DNA of 39,947 nucleotides from the NCBI GenBank assembly GCA_947175205.1, contig CAMWLS010000022.1, positions 1 through 39,947 of the forward strand, given 5' to 3'. Below the pieces are notes generated by a model that saw only the letters and a program-made list of their open reading frames with translations, did no database searches and had not been told where the DNA came from. This DNA is from an uncultured Porphyromonadaceae bacterium (GTDB lineage Bacteria > Bacteroidota > Bacteroidia > Bacteroidales > Muribaculaceae). Positions 1-8,033 of this stretch are shown piece by piece. The stretch's first letter is position 1. Every line of letters starts with the position of its first letter. The position numbers and the translations under genes are program-made.

Positions 1-98
1 ATCTAGAGCTTTATTTTCGTCGGCAGCTTCAGATGTGATTTAGAGACATATACAAGAGACTCTATAATATCAGATGCAAAGCAGTAGATAATTTCTGT

Positions 99-980
99 TT
101 GCAGTATATTCCTCATAGTAAGAAGATTTATACGGCAAAGAGTATTAAGAATTCGTTGAATATATATACTTGTTATATAACAGGAAGTGACGTAGTGTGG
201 TTACCTAAACAATCATCTTCAATTCTATTCCTGAGATTTGTTCCTACAAGTATGAAGAAGATTTCATATGCTGCAAGTTTGGGTACTGATAGTTTGACAG
301 CTGAGGAGAAGGCGCAACTGAAAAAGGATTTAATGGGCTTTGATGCTATAAGTGTACGGGAAAAATCAGCTGTTAAGTTATTAGAAAACCTTACCGATGT
401 AAATGTAGTACAATGTCTTGATTCCACGTTGCTTCTTAGTAAGAAAGATTGGGAGTATATAACTTCAGAGAGGATTATTCCTAAAGACTATTTGTTTTGC
501 TATTTTCTTGGGAATAATACAAGGGCAAGAGAACTGGCCATAGATTTTGCAAGAAGAAGGGGTCTACAAGTGGTTAACATCGCTTATTATTGTGATAAGT
601 ACAAAAGAATTGATGATTTTGGCGATATTAAACTTTACGATATATCCCCTTCTGGTTTTCTCTCATTGATTAAATTCGCTAAATTTATTTTTACAGATAG
701 CTTTCATGCGTGTGTATTTTCTCAAATGTTTGAAAAGAATTTTTATGCATTCAAACGAAATGTTAGCGATCCTGCAAGTATTAGATTGGTGGATTTCTTA
801 GGTAATACTCATACTGAAGAGCGATTTATGGATTCACCGGAAAAGGAGAGTTCTAAATATATTAATAATTTAGGCGACATTGATTATTCAATATCAGGGA
901 TAGGCGAGATTAACGATAAGATAGAAATTTCAAAACAATTTCTTAAAAATAATTTGCAACAATTTGTATGTAATGCCTAA
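99..980 (+). CDS. Polysaccharide pyruvyl transferase family protein, N-terminus missing
   Basis: Members of this family transfer pyruvyl (or act as related transferases) onto glycan residues in the cytoplasm. The translation has the family motif TGSDVVW near residue 29 (usual form GSDqvW), an ISVRE segment near residue 84, and FTDSFHACVFS near residue 197 (usual TDSFHg). Family members are usually about 350-400 residues and begin with a Rossmann-like segment that is absent here. The frame is open from base 39, but an in-frame TGA sits at 36-38. Upstream of it, codons 3-35 read as a plausible Arg-rich continuation of the same protein. The gene may therefore carry a nonsense mutation, or the sequence has an error there. 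The TTG at 99 is only the first usable start and is doubtful. The stop overlaps the next gene by 8 bases. Confidence 0.7.
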   Translation: MQYIPHSKKIYTAKSIKNSLNIYTCYITGSDVVWLPKQSSSILFLRFVPTSMKKISYAASLGTDSLTAEEKAQLKKDLMGFDAISVREKSAVKLLENLTDVNVVQCLDSTLLLSKKDWEYITSERIIPKDYLFCYFLGNNTRARELAIDFARRRGLQVVNIAYYCDKYKRIDDFGDIKLYDISPSGFLSLIKFAKFIFTDSFHACVFSQMFEKNFYAFKRNVSDPASIRLVDFLGNTHTEERFMDSPEKESSKYINNLGDIDYSISGIGEINDKIEISKQFLKNNLQQFVCNA

Positions 981-2175
981 GCCACGTATTATTATCCTGA
1001 TGCATTATCTGGAGCTTGGAGGAGCTGAGATGGCTCTTATAGGTCTTCTTCAGGCTCTTGACCCTGAGAGGGTTGATGTGGATTTGTTCATTTATAGTCA
1101 CCAGGGACCACTGATGAAGTATATCCCTAAGTGGGTGAATTTGCTGCCGGAGGTTAAGTCCTATTCCATGATAGAAAGACCCATGGCAGAAGCTCTAAAA
1201 GCGGGGCAGTTCCGCCTTGTGGTAAAGCGCTTGTGGGCGCGCAGGAAGCACTCAAAATATGTTAAGACGGTTAAGTTTACAGGGGATGACGGTTCAATCA
1301 TGCAATATATTGGCAATAGCGTTACACCGGTGTTACCCTGTATTAACCCATCAGTAGAATACGATTTATGTATCAGCTTTCTTACACCGCATAATATCGG
1401 GCGTGACAAGGTGCGTGCCAAGAAGCGTCTTGCATGGATTCATACTGATTATTCTACGGTCCATTTCAATGCTGAGCTGGAACTGCCTGTATGGGATGCA
1501 TACGATGGAATAGCATCTATTTCAGACGAGGTCTCTCATTCTTTCATAGAAACATTTCCAGAGCTGAGTTCAAAGATTACTCGCATTGACAATATATTAT
1601 CATCTAAGTTTGTGCGTGAACGCGCTAATGAGATAAATGTGGACTCTGAGTTAAACGGCGAAATCAAGCTACTCTCCATAGGAAGGTACTGTTCCGCTAA
1701 AAATTATGACAATGTTCCTGATATAGCGCGAAGGCTTGTAAACTCTGGGCTGAGAGGTCTTAAATGGTATATTATTGGATATGGTGGAGGTGAGGCTCTG
1801 ATTCGGAATAAAATTGCAGAGGCAGGTATGCATGAGCATGTAATCCTGTTGGGGAAGAAGGAGAATCCGTATCCATATATTAAGGCATGTGATATATATG
1901 TCCAGCCTTCAAGATATGAGGGTAAATCCGTAACGGTCCGGGAGGCTCAGATATTGGGTAAACCGGTAATAGTTACAAATTACCCTACTGCATCATCGCA
2001 AATCAATGATGGTGTTGACGGTGTGATAGTTCCTCTGGACAATGAGGGGTGTGCTAAAGGCATAGAACATTTCGTTCATAACGAAAAGGTTGTGCAACAG
2101 ATTATCAAGAACCTTCAGAACGGTGATTTCGCCAGTGAATCAGAGGTTAATAAAATATATGAACTTTTGAAATGA
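973..2175 (+). CDS. GT4-family glycosyltransferase
   Basis: This is a cytoplasmic GT-B fold retaining glycosyltransferase that adds one sugar to the lipid-linked repeat unit. The N-terminal domain opens with a Rossmann strand and the acceptor-side GGAE motif near residue 17. The C-terminal donor domain starts around residue 235 (LLSIGRY). It contains the EGKSVTVREAQ segment, which matches the E-x7-E nucleotide-sugar motif, followed by a GKPVIVT strand. The ATG at 973 is preferred over an upstream TTG at 964 because the strand that follows is the true domain start. It overlaps the pyruvyl transferase gene at its start and the acyltransferase gene at its end (ATGA overlap), so these genes are translationally coupled. 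Donor and acceptor cannot be read from the sequence. Confidence 0.9.
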   Translation: MPKPRIIILMHYLELGGAEMALIGLLQALDPERVDVDLFIYSHQGPLMKYIPKWVNLLPEVKSYSMIERPMAEALKAGQFRLVVKRLWARRKHSKYVKTVKFTGDDGSIMQYIGNSVTPVLPCINPSVEYDLCISFLTPHNIGRDKVRAKKRLAWIHTDYSTVHFNAELELPVWDAYDGIASISDEVSHSFIETFPELSSKITRIDNILSSKFVRERANEINVDSELNGEIKLLSIGRYCSAKNYDNVPDIARRLVNSGLRGLKWYIIGYGGGEALIRNKIAEAGMHEHVILLGKKENPYPYIKACDIYVQPSRYEGKSVTVREAQILGKPVIVTNYPTASSQINDGVDGVIVPLDNEGCAKGIEHFVHNEKVVQQIIKNLQNGDFASESEVNKIYELLK

Positions 2176-2984
2176 AAGAGCGGGATTTATCACTTGATAT
2201 TATTAGGATTGTTGCATGCTGCCTTGTGGTTCTGATGCATTCTCCTATGCCCTCAGCCCATGCAAATGGAGTATTTCTGGCCGGCATAAGTTATTTTACT
2301 GCTCCCGGTATAGGATTATTCTTTATGGTCAGCGGGGCATTACTGCTTCCGGTTAAGACTGATTATTTTCCGTTTCTTAAGCGTAGATTATCAAGGGTAG
2401 TGATTCCGACTCTTGTGTGGACCGGAATATATTTAGCGCTTAATATTTATAATAGTCAATCTGAGATTAATATTCTGCAAGTTGTAGCTTCGGTCCCGTT
2501 TTCAGCTCAGGGAAATGGAGTCCTATGGTTTATATATACTTTGATAGGATTATATTTTCTGGCTCCTATTTTGAGTTGTTGGGTAAAATGTGCAACGGAC
2601 AAAGAATTAAAGTTTGTGCTGCTTCTCTGGGCTGTAACCCTATGTAATCCCTTACTTTCATCTTATGTAAATCTTAATTATAATACAACAGGAATATTCT
2701 ATTACTTTACAGGGTATGCGGGATATTTCCTTCTTGGTTATGCACTTAATAGTGGACGTTTGCAACTAAATATAAGTGCACCACTTTTTATTGCTTGTTC
2801 GGGGTTATCATTATTTTTATATTTTAAGCATTCTGGTATAGAGTTTGACTTTTATAAATTGTTCTGGTATGAGTCTATATTCACGGTAGGCTTATGCTGC
2901 TGTTACTGGATTGGCCTGAAAAGATTAACTGAAGTGATATTCCCGGTTCTCAGAAGACCGATATGGGGGGGGGTATTATGTTGA
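2172..2984 (+). CDS. Acyltransferase family 3 (O-acyltransferase), cut short by a G9 tract
   Basis: This is a membrane O-acyltransferase of the AT3 family (OafA/WcjE type), which usually O-acetylates surface glycans. The R-x10-H catalytic signature is present at Arg12 and His22 (DIIRIV...LMHSP). Several hydrophobic helices and a GNGVLWFIYTLIGLYFLAP segment follow. The frame ends early at 2982-2984 just after a run of nine G at 2965-2973, giving 270 residues. The missing C-terminal helices, with the conserved FGIYLMH motif, continue immediately downstream in another frame (to 3226). Ten (or seven) G would restore a 351-residue protein of normal family length. The start ATG overlaps the GT4 stop (ATGA). 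It is a paralogue of the next acyltransferase. See the findings for the predicted switch. Confidence 0.85.
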   Translation: MKERDLSLDIIRIVACCLVVLMHSPMPSAHANGVFLAGISYFTAPGIGLFFMVSGALLLPVKTDYFPFLKRRLSRVVIPTLVWTGIYLALNIYNSQSEINILQVVASVPFSAQGNGVLWFIYTLIGLYFLAPILSCWVKCATDKELKFVLLLWAVTLCNPLLSSYVNLNYNTTGIFYYFTGYAGYFLLGYALNSGRLQLNISAPLFIACSGLSLFLYFKHSGIEFDFYKLFWYESIFTVGLCCCYWIGLKRLTEVIFPVLRRPIWGGVLC

Positions 2985-3226
2985 TAGTCAGCGTGTTAGC
3001 AAATATAACTTTTGGAATCTATCTCATGCATATACTGGTAATGCGCTTTTGGCTTTGGAAGATGGAATGTATAGTCAACATTCCGTCGTACATTGTACAA
3101 ACAATGTTGATTGCAATACTGACATTCATTGTCACGGGGGCGGCTTGTCTCATAATATCTCACACCCCGATGGCCAATGCTGTGATTGGGTATCAAAAGA
3201 GAAAAAGCCGAGGCTCTATTATATAG
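2963..3226 (+). CDS. Displaced C-terminal part of the first acyltransferase
   Basis: This stretch is the continuation of the acyltransferase that starts at 2172, shifted out of frame by the G9 tract. It carries the family's last transmembrane helices and the ITFGIYLMHIL motif that closes AT3 proteins. It ends with a basic cytoplasmic tail (YQKRKSRG) and a natural stop at 3224-3226. The ATG at 2963 spans the start of the G tract and is unlikely to be a real initiation site. I list the stretch because it is coding when the tract holds ten or seven G. Its last 160 bases overlap the open frame of the second acyltransferase. Confidence 0.6.
   Translation: MGGGIMLIVSVLANITFGIYLMHILVMRFWLWKMECIVNIPSYIVQTMLIAILTFIVTGAACLIISHTPMANAVIGYQKRKSRGSII
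2965..2973 (+). repeat. G9 homopolymer inside an acyltransferase gene
   Basis: Nine consecutive G interrupt the reading frame about 265 codons into the acyltransferase. Other G runs I noticed in this AT-rich locus reach only six. The only other run of this size is the C9 (G9 on the coding strand) in the minus-strand acyltransferase at 27832-27840. Runs of this length are classic slipped-strand sites. Nine G gives a 270-residue product, ten or seven a 351-residue product, and eight a fusion into the next gene. Confidence 0.9.
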
Positions 3227-4224
3227 ATAATCTCAGAGTAATTGCTTGTTTTCTCGTGCTTCTGACTCATTCAACTATGTCTGCCTCAGATCCTGAAAAG
3301 GAGGGATTTTGGATCTTTGGATTATCCTTCATTGGAAGTCCGTCATCTGAGCTGTTTCTTGCTCTATCAGGAACAGTACTGTTGCCGGTTAGCGCTGGAT
3401 TTAAGCGTTTTTATATACGCCGATTCCTTAAATTACTGCCACCACTAATTATATGGTCTGTTTTTGGAGTTTTGCTTTATTCTCAGACGCGAGAATGGCC
3501 AATGGATAAAGTGATTGGGGCAATTGTAAGAATTCCATTGCAGCCAGCCATAGGGGTTTATTGGTTTGTGTATGCCATGGCGGGTTTATATCTATTAGCC
3601 CCATTTATTTCGCCTTGGCTGTGTCAGGCCACAAAGAGACAGCTGGAGTTATTTCTTTCTCTCTGGAGTATAAATATGATATTACCATGGATATTATTCT
3701 TTTATCCAGAATTTCTTACTGGCTATAATATCAATGGAAATTATTACTGGGCATTATCATATTTTGGTGGCTTTTTGGGATATTGGATCCTGGGTTATTA
3801 TTTAAGGAAATATCCAATAAAAATTGGACTAAATTTGAAATGGCTTTTTTTATTATGTAGCACCATTGCTTATCCCGGTGCAATTTTTGCGCTTAAAGTA
3901 ACAAAAGGAGAGATAGGATTGCTACTTGATAATTTACAAATTGGAAGTGCTTTACTTGTAGCATTTTTATATACTGTAATGCAAAATTTGCAGTTTAAGA
4001 AGAGTATACAGGCATTATTCACGAGTATGGCAAAATATTCTTTTTGTATCTACTTGACCCATATTTATATAGCAAGAGAGCTGTATTGGGGCTTATTCAA
4101 TGGAAGTACAATTCACATATTCCCACGCTCGTTTATTATAGCTTTGTTAACTCTTTTAACGGGGTATGTTCTAACATATCTGATGACTTTTCTTCCCAAA
4201 GGTAAATATATTACAGGCACATAA
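3067..4224 (+). CDS. Acyltransferase family 3 (O-acyltransferase), second copy
   Basis: This is a second AT3-family membrane O-acyltransferase and a tandem paralogue of the gene before it. Recognisable family sequence begins at LYYIDNLRVIACFLVLLTHS (Arg and His in R-x10-H spacing), runs through GVYWFVYAMAGLYLLAPF, and ends with the YSFCIYLTHIYIAREL motif. The start is unclear. The only ATG is 3067, which gives about 50 leading residues that are the off-frame reading of the upstream gene; TTG at 3145 is a shorter option. No start lies where the family normally begins. The frame is open upstream without a stop as far as the G9 tract, so with eight G this protein would be made as the second half of a 683-residue fusion. 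The stop lies one base before the GT32 gene. Confidence 0.85.
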   Translation: MYSQHSVVHCTNNVDCNTDIHCHGGGLSHNISHPDGQCCDWVSKEKKPRLYYIDNLRVIACFLVLLTHSTMSASDPEKEGFWIFGLSFIGSPSSELFLALSGTVLLPVSAGFKRFYIRRFLKLLPPLIIWSVFGVLLYSQTREWPMDKVIGAIVRIPLQPAIGVYWFVYAMAGLYLLAPFISPWLCQATKRQLELFLSLWSINMILPWILFFYPEFLTGYNINGNYYWALSYFGGFLGYWILGYYLRKYPIKIGLNLKWLFLLCSTIAYPGAIFALKVTKGEIGLLLDNLQIGSALLVAFLYTVMQNLQFKKSIQALFTSMAKYSFCIYLTHIYIARELYWGLFNGSTIHIFPRSFIIALLTLLTGYVLTYLMTFLPKGKYITGT

Positions 4225-4225
4225 T

Positions 4226-4948
4226 ATGAATAGTATTCCTAAGAAAATACATTATTGCTGGTTTGGTAGAAATCCACTACCTGATTCCGCTCTGAGGTGT
4301 ATAGCTTCCTGGCGTAAATATATGCCTGACTATGAGATAATAGAGTGGAATGAGGATAATTTTGACGTGAACTCAATTCCTTATATCCAACAGGCATATG
4401 ATGCAAAGAAATATGCCTTTGTAAGTGACTATGCTCGGTTTAAAATACTATATGAATACGGGGGGCTATATTTTGACACCGATGTTGAAATAATTCGTCC
4501 ACTTGATAAAATAGTTGAAAAAGGTCCGTTTATGGGTTTTGAAATAGACCCTTGTGAACAGCGGCCGTATGGCGCAGTTGCCCCGGGGCTTTGCTTAGGT
4601 GCAGAACCACATATGCCTTTATACAAGAGTATTCTGGATTATTACGGTTCTCTCAGTTTTATTAAACCTGACGGGTCTTACAACACCACGGATGCAGTGG
4701 TTAACATCACAACCCGTGAGTTGATTAAGGCCGGACTTGAGGATAAAGCAGGTATTCAGGAAGTTGCCGGAACAGTAATATACCCAGCTGAATATTTTAA
4801 TCCGTTTGATGACATTACGGGGATTCTGAGGAAGACTGAAAACACATATACCATTCACTGGTTCTCCAAGACATGGTTAAAGGTAAATCCTATAAGACAG
4901 TGGTTTTCCAGGAGGTACCATAGAATTCAAAGATTATTTAAGAAATGA
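4226..4948 (+). CDS. GT32-family glycosyltransferase (DXD sugar-binding region)
   Basis: This cytoplasmic glycosyltransferase of the capsular/mannosyl GT32 type has 240 residues, the usual size. It opens with the IPKKIHYCWFG segment typical of bacterial members. It carries the YARFKILYEYGGLYFDTDVE block, in which Asp84-x-Asp86 forms the metal and nucleotide-sugar binding DXD motif. The C-terminus is basic, consistent with membrane-surface association. It starts one base after the acyltransferase stop and overlaps the polymerase gene by ATGA, so it belongs to the same transcript. The sugar donor cannot be inferred. Confidence 0.9.
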   Translation: MNSIPKKIHYCWFGRNPLPDSALRCIASWRKYMPDYEIIEWNEDNFDVNSIPYIQQAYDAKKYAFVSDYARFKILYEYGGLYFDTDVEIIRPLDKIVEKGPFMGFEIDPCEQRPYGAVAPGLCLGAEPHMPLYKSILDYYGSLSFIKPDGSYNTTDAVVNITTRELIKAGLEDKAGIQEVAGTVIYPAEYFNPFDDITGILRKTENTYTIHWFSKTWLKVNPIRQWFSRRYHRIQRLFKK

Positions 4949-6048
4949 TAGCCGGACGCTTTTATCTTCCGATTTTTCTTTATACAGTTATAATTCTGAC
5001 TTTTTGGTATGCAAACAAAATATCAAGTCATGATTTTAGTAGTATAAAGAGGGGTCAAAATAATTTTGTATTTGCAATATTCGTCAGTTTAATATTTGCT
5101 CTATTCCTTGGCGGTCGTCCAATCTATAGTGGGCAATTTGGAGACTCTGCAAATTATGCTATAACCTATTATAGGTATAACATGGGACAGAATGTCTATA
5201 ACGGAGGAGAAGGGGAATGGCTATGGGCAAAGATGATGTCAGAAGCATCAAGAAGTTTAGATATCTCTACGTTCTTTACCATTGTTGACTTATTATACTT
5301 TGGATTTACCCTGTGGACTTGTAAGAGATTGTGCCCCAACAATATAATGGTGGCTTTACTGTTCATGATTGGAGCATTTTCATTCTATACTTATGCAGTG
5401 AATGGCATTAGAAACGGGCTGGCATGCAGTATTGTATTGTTGGTAATTTCATATATGACAAAGGGTAAACCAAATCTGATAATAGCTGTCCCATTGTCAA
5501 TATTTGCCATGGCAATTCACAGGACCACTATCTTGCCATTAACAAGTTTGTTTGTTTCTGTATTTTTTATAAAGAAGTTTAAGTGGGCATATACTTTCTG
5601 GATTTTAGCAATTTTAATCAGTTTAGTTGCCGGAGGTTTCATGACTAATGTATTTGCCGGTCTTGGCTTTGATGAAAGAATGGTGAAGTATACGCAAGGT
5701 AATATCCATGACCAATATGACAATACGGGCTTCAGATGGGACTTCTTGATATATAGTATGATGCCTATTTTGCTGGGTTATTACATAGTTGTTAAACATG
5801 GTATAAGGGATAAGGCATATGAAATATTGTTAAGTACATATACTTTATCTAATGCTTTCTGGGTTATGGTTATCCGTGCCAATTATTCTAATAGATTTGC
5901 TTATCTTTCATGGTTTATGTATCCCTTGGTGCTTGTTTATCCATTACTTAATATTAATGTATGGGGACCTTCACAAGGTAAAAGAACCAGCCAAATCATG
6001 CTGGCACATATAGGTTTTACATGGTTCATGAATGTTTTCTTTTGGTAA
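4945..6048 (+). CDS. EpsG-family polysaccharide polymerase (Wzy role)
   Basis: This 367-residue multi-pass inner-membrane protein of the EpsG family is the likely repeat-unit polymerase. Visible features are about ten hydrophobic helices, an early loop with GRPIYSGQFGDSANY, the AVNGIRNGLACSI segment (Arg in an Asn-Gly-x-Arg context) and a later helix with the conserved MAIHRTTILP His-Arg. These match the charged-loop layout of the EpsG/Wzy-like family. It sits among glycosyltransferases with tight overlaps on both sides, as expected for a polymerase. No flippase (Wzx) is present in the window and is presumably encoded upstream. Confidence 0.82.
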   Translation: MIAGRFYLPIFLYTVIILTFWYANKISSHDFSSIKRGQNNFVFAIFVSLIFALFLGGRPIYSGQFGDSANYAITYYRYNMGQNVYNGGEGEWLWAKMMSEASRSLDISTFFTIVDLLYFGFTLWTCKRLCPNNIMVALLFMIGAFSFYTYAVNGIRNGLACSIVLLVISYMTKGKPNLIIAVPLSIFAMAIHRTTILPLTSLFVSVFFIKKFKWAYTFWILAILISLVAGGFMTNVFAGLGFDERMVKYTQGNIHDQYDNTGFRWDFLIYSMMPILLGYYIVVKHGIRDKAYEILLSTYTLSNAFWVMVIRANYSNRFAYLSWFMYPLVLVYPLLNINVWGPSQGKRTSQIMLAHIGFTWFMNVFFW

Positions 6049-6049
6049 T

Positions 6050-6922
6050 ATGAAAACTCTTACTGTATTCACTCCCACCTATAACCGCGCTCACACTATT
6101 GGACGTACTTATGAGAGCCTGTGCCGCCAAACGTGCAAAGACTTTGAGTGGCTTGTTGTTGATGACGGGTCTGCTGATGACACTGAGTCAATTGTGAAAA
6201 AATGGATTGAAGATGCCGTAATACCCATCAGATATATAAAAAAAGAGAATGGAGGATTGGCTACAGGATATATTACGGCATTTGCCAATATAGAGTCTGA
6301 ACTTAACGTGTGTATAGATTCAGATGATTTTATGCCGGACAATGCAGTTGAACTTATAGTCAACACCTGGAATAAACGAGGGAAAGGGAGGCCAGACATA
6401 GCCGGTGTGCGAGGCCTTGATTTTTACATGGGTGGTGGCCCCATTGGAGGATATTATACTGACTTGTCAGAGATGCCATACTGGGAACTGGCGAAAACGC
6501 ATTCCGGTGATACAAAATTAGCCATCCGCACGGATCTATTAAAGGCGCTCCCGGTAATGAAAATATATCCCGGAGAGAAAAATGCTAATCCATCTTACTA
6601 TTTCTGGCAGATTCCTCAGAAGTATATAATGCTGAATGAAAATCTGTGCTGGGTGGATTATCAACCTAATGGAATGGCCGCCGGTATATTCAGGCAATAC
6701 AAGAATTCACCCAATAGTTTCGCGCAATATCGCAGAATGTTGTTGAACCATCCCGCAGTCCCATTGAAGCGGAAGTTTCTTGAAGCTGTACATTACGTGT
6801 CAAGTTGTATCTTCGCACGACAGTGGGATATGGTGTCTACATCTCCAAGAAAAGTACTCACCATAGCTGCATTTTTACCCGGATGTCTACTAAATGCGTA
6901 TGTCAGATATAAAGCAAAATAA
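6050..6922 (+). CDS. GT2-family glycosyltransferase
   Basis: This is an inverting GT-A glycosyltransferase with a cytoplasmic N-terminal catalytic domain. The start VFTPTYNRAH is the typical first strand, VVDDGS is the nucleotide-binding motif, and CIDSDD is the DXD-type metal site near residue 90. The ATG at 6050 is chosen because it directly precedes the first strand and lies one base after the polymerase stop; an upstream in-frame ATG at 6032 would overlap the polymerase. The C-terminal half has no catalytic hallmark and a hydrophobic stretch near the end. The next gene begins inside its last codons. Confidence 0.9.
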   Translation: MKTLTVFTPTYNRAHTIGRTYESLCRQTCKDFEWLVVDDGSADDTESIVKKWIEDAVIPIRYIKKENGGLATGYITAFANIESELNVCIDSDDFMPDNAVELIVNTWNKRGKGRPDIAGVRGLDFYMGGGPIGGYYTDLSEMPYWELAKTHSGDTKLAIRTDLLKALPVMKIYPGEKNANPSYYFWQIPQKYIMLNENLCWVDYQPNGMAAGIFRQYKNSPNSFAQYRRMLLNHPAVPLKRKFLEAVHYVSSCIFARQWDMVSTSPRKVLTIAAFLPGCLLNAYVRYKAK

Positions 6923-8033
6923 GCCAATCAGAGTACTCCAAGTCCTACACGTACTAAACAGAGGGGGAGCGGAGGCTATGGTGATGAATCTTTATCGCCA
7001 TATTGACAGGTCAAGAGTACAATTTGATTTCCTGGTCCATTCTCAGGAGAGAGGACTGTTTGAGGAGGAGATAGGAGCAATGGGCGGTCGTATTTTTCGT
7101 GTGCGAGCCTTTAAAGGATATAATCTACTTCCGTATTATCAGGAGTGTCTCCAATTTTTTAAAAGCCATCCTGAGATTAAGGTTGTACATGGGCATTTAG
7201 GGAGCTCTGCTGCATTTTATCTTCACGCAGCTAAGAAATGTGGCATATTCACCATAGCACACTCTCATTCGGCAGGTAGTATCAGAAATTTTTATGATTT
7301 ATCATATAAGTTTTTCTCTTTCCCAACACGCTGGGTTGCTCAGCAACTCTTTGGGTGTTCAACAGAAGCCGGAATTGAAAGATATGGAGCAAAAGCGGTG
7401 AGGAGTAGTAAATATCACAATTTCAATAATGCCGTAGATACTGAGCTCTTCCGTTTCAATGAGGATAATAGGGCATTATTGAGAAGTGAGTTGAATATTC
7501 CGGAGAATACGTTATTAATCGGAACAGTAGGGCGTGTTACACAGCCAAAAAATCCACTACGTATATATTCCATCTTCAAAGAGATAATAACCCATAACAC
7601 TAATGCTGTTTGCATCTGGGTAGGAACAGGCGAGATGGAAGACCAGATAAAGGACCTGATTTCAAAAGACGGAGTAGGGGACAGGATAATAATGACCGGG
7701 GTCCGTTCAGACATACCGGCTGTTATGTCTGCACTTGACTGTATGATATTTCCGTCACTTTGGGAAGGACTGCCGGTATCGGTTATAGAATCTCAGATGG
7801 CGAATCTGCCATGTGTCCTGTCAACAAATATAAGCCGGGAGACAGAGGTCTCAAATCTCCTTTCTTGGCATAATCTTAGCGAAGCTGACTCTATTTGGGC
7901 TAATGATGCTATCCGTCTGGCTCAAGATTATAAAGATAAGAGGAATAATTATAACTTCTCGCCTGAAGATTCCGGTTATGATATCAAAGTAACTGCGGAT
8001 AACCTTATGCGGTTCTATGAGAAGCATGCTTAA
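6900..8033 (+). CDS. GT4-family glycosyltransferase (EpsF-like)
   Basis: This is a retaining GT-B glycosyltransferase. The N-terminal domain has RVLQVLHVLNRGGAE, the family's glycine-rich acceptor loop, and HGHLG near residue 100. The C-terminal domain begins at IGTVGRVTQPKNP near residue 205. It contains WEGLPVSVIESQ, the E-x7-E nucleotide-sugar motif, preceded by the FPSLWEG strand. This arrangement resembles EpsF-type enzymes of exopolysaccharide loci. The ATG at 6894 (two codons upstream) is an equally possible start. It overlaps the GT2 gene and its stop overlaps the licD-like ATG (TAATG), implying coupled translation. Confidence 0.9.
   Translation: MSDIKQNKPIRVLQVLHVLNRGGAEAMVMNLYRHIDRSRVQFDFLVHSQERGLFEEEIGAMGGRIFRVRAFKGYNLLPYYQECLQFFKSHPEIKVVHGHLGSSAAFYLHAAKKCGIFTIAHSHSAGSIRNFYDLSYKFFSFPTRWVAQQLFGCSTEAGIERYGAKAVRSSKYHNFNNAVDTELFRFNEDNRALLRSELNIPENTLLIGTVGRVTQPKNPLRIYSIFKEIITHNTNAVCIWVGTGEMEDQIKDLISKDGVGDRIIMTGVRSDIPAVMSALDCMIFPSLWEGLPVSVIESQMANLPCVLSTNISRETEVSNLLSWHNLSEADSIWANDAIRLAQDYKDKRNNYNFSPEDSGYDIKVTADNLMRFYEKHA

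Noticed and set aside
3049-3144. Leading residues of the second acyltransferase frame as a real Cys/His-rich domain
   Set aside because: The Cys and His come from reading the first acyltransferase out of frame; they are not a metal-binding domain.
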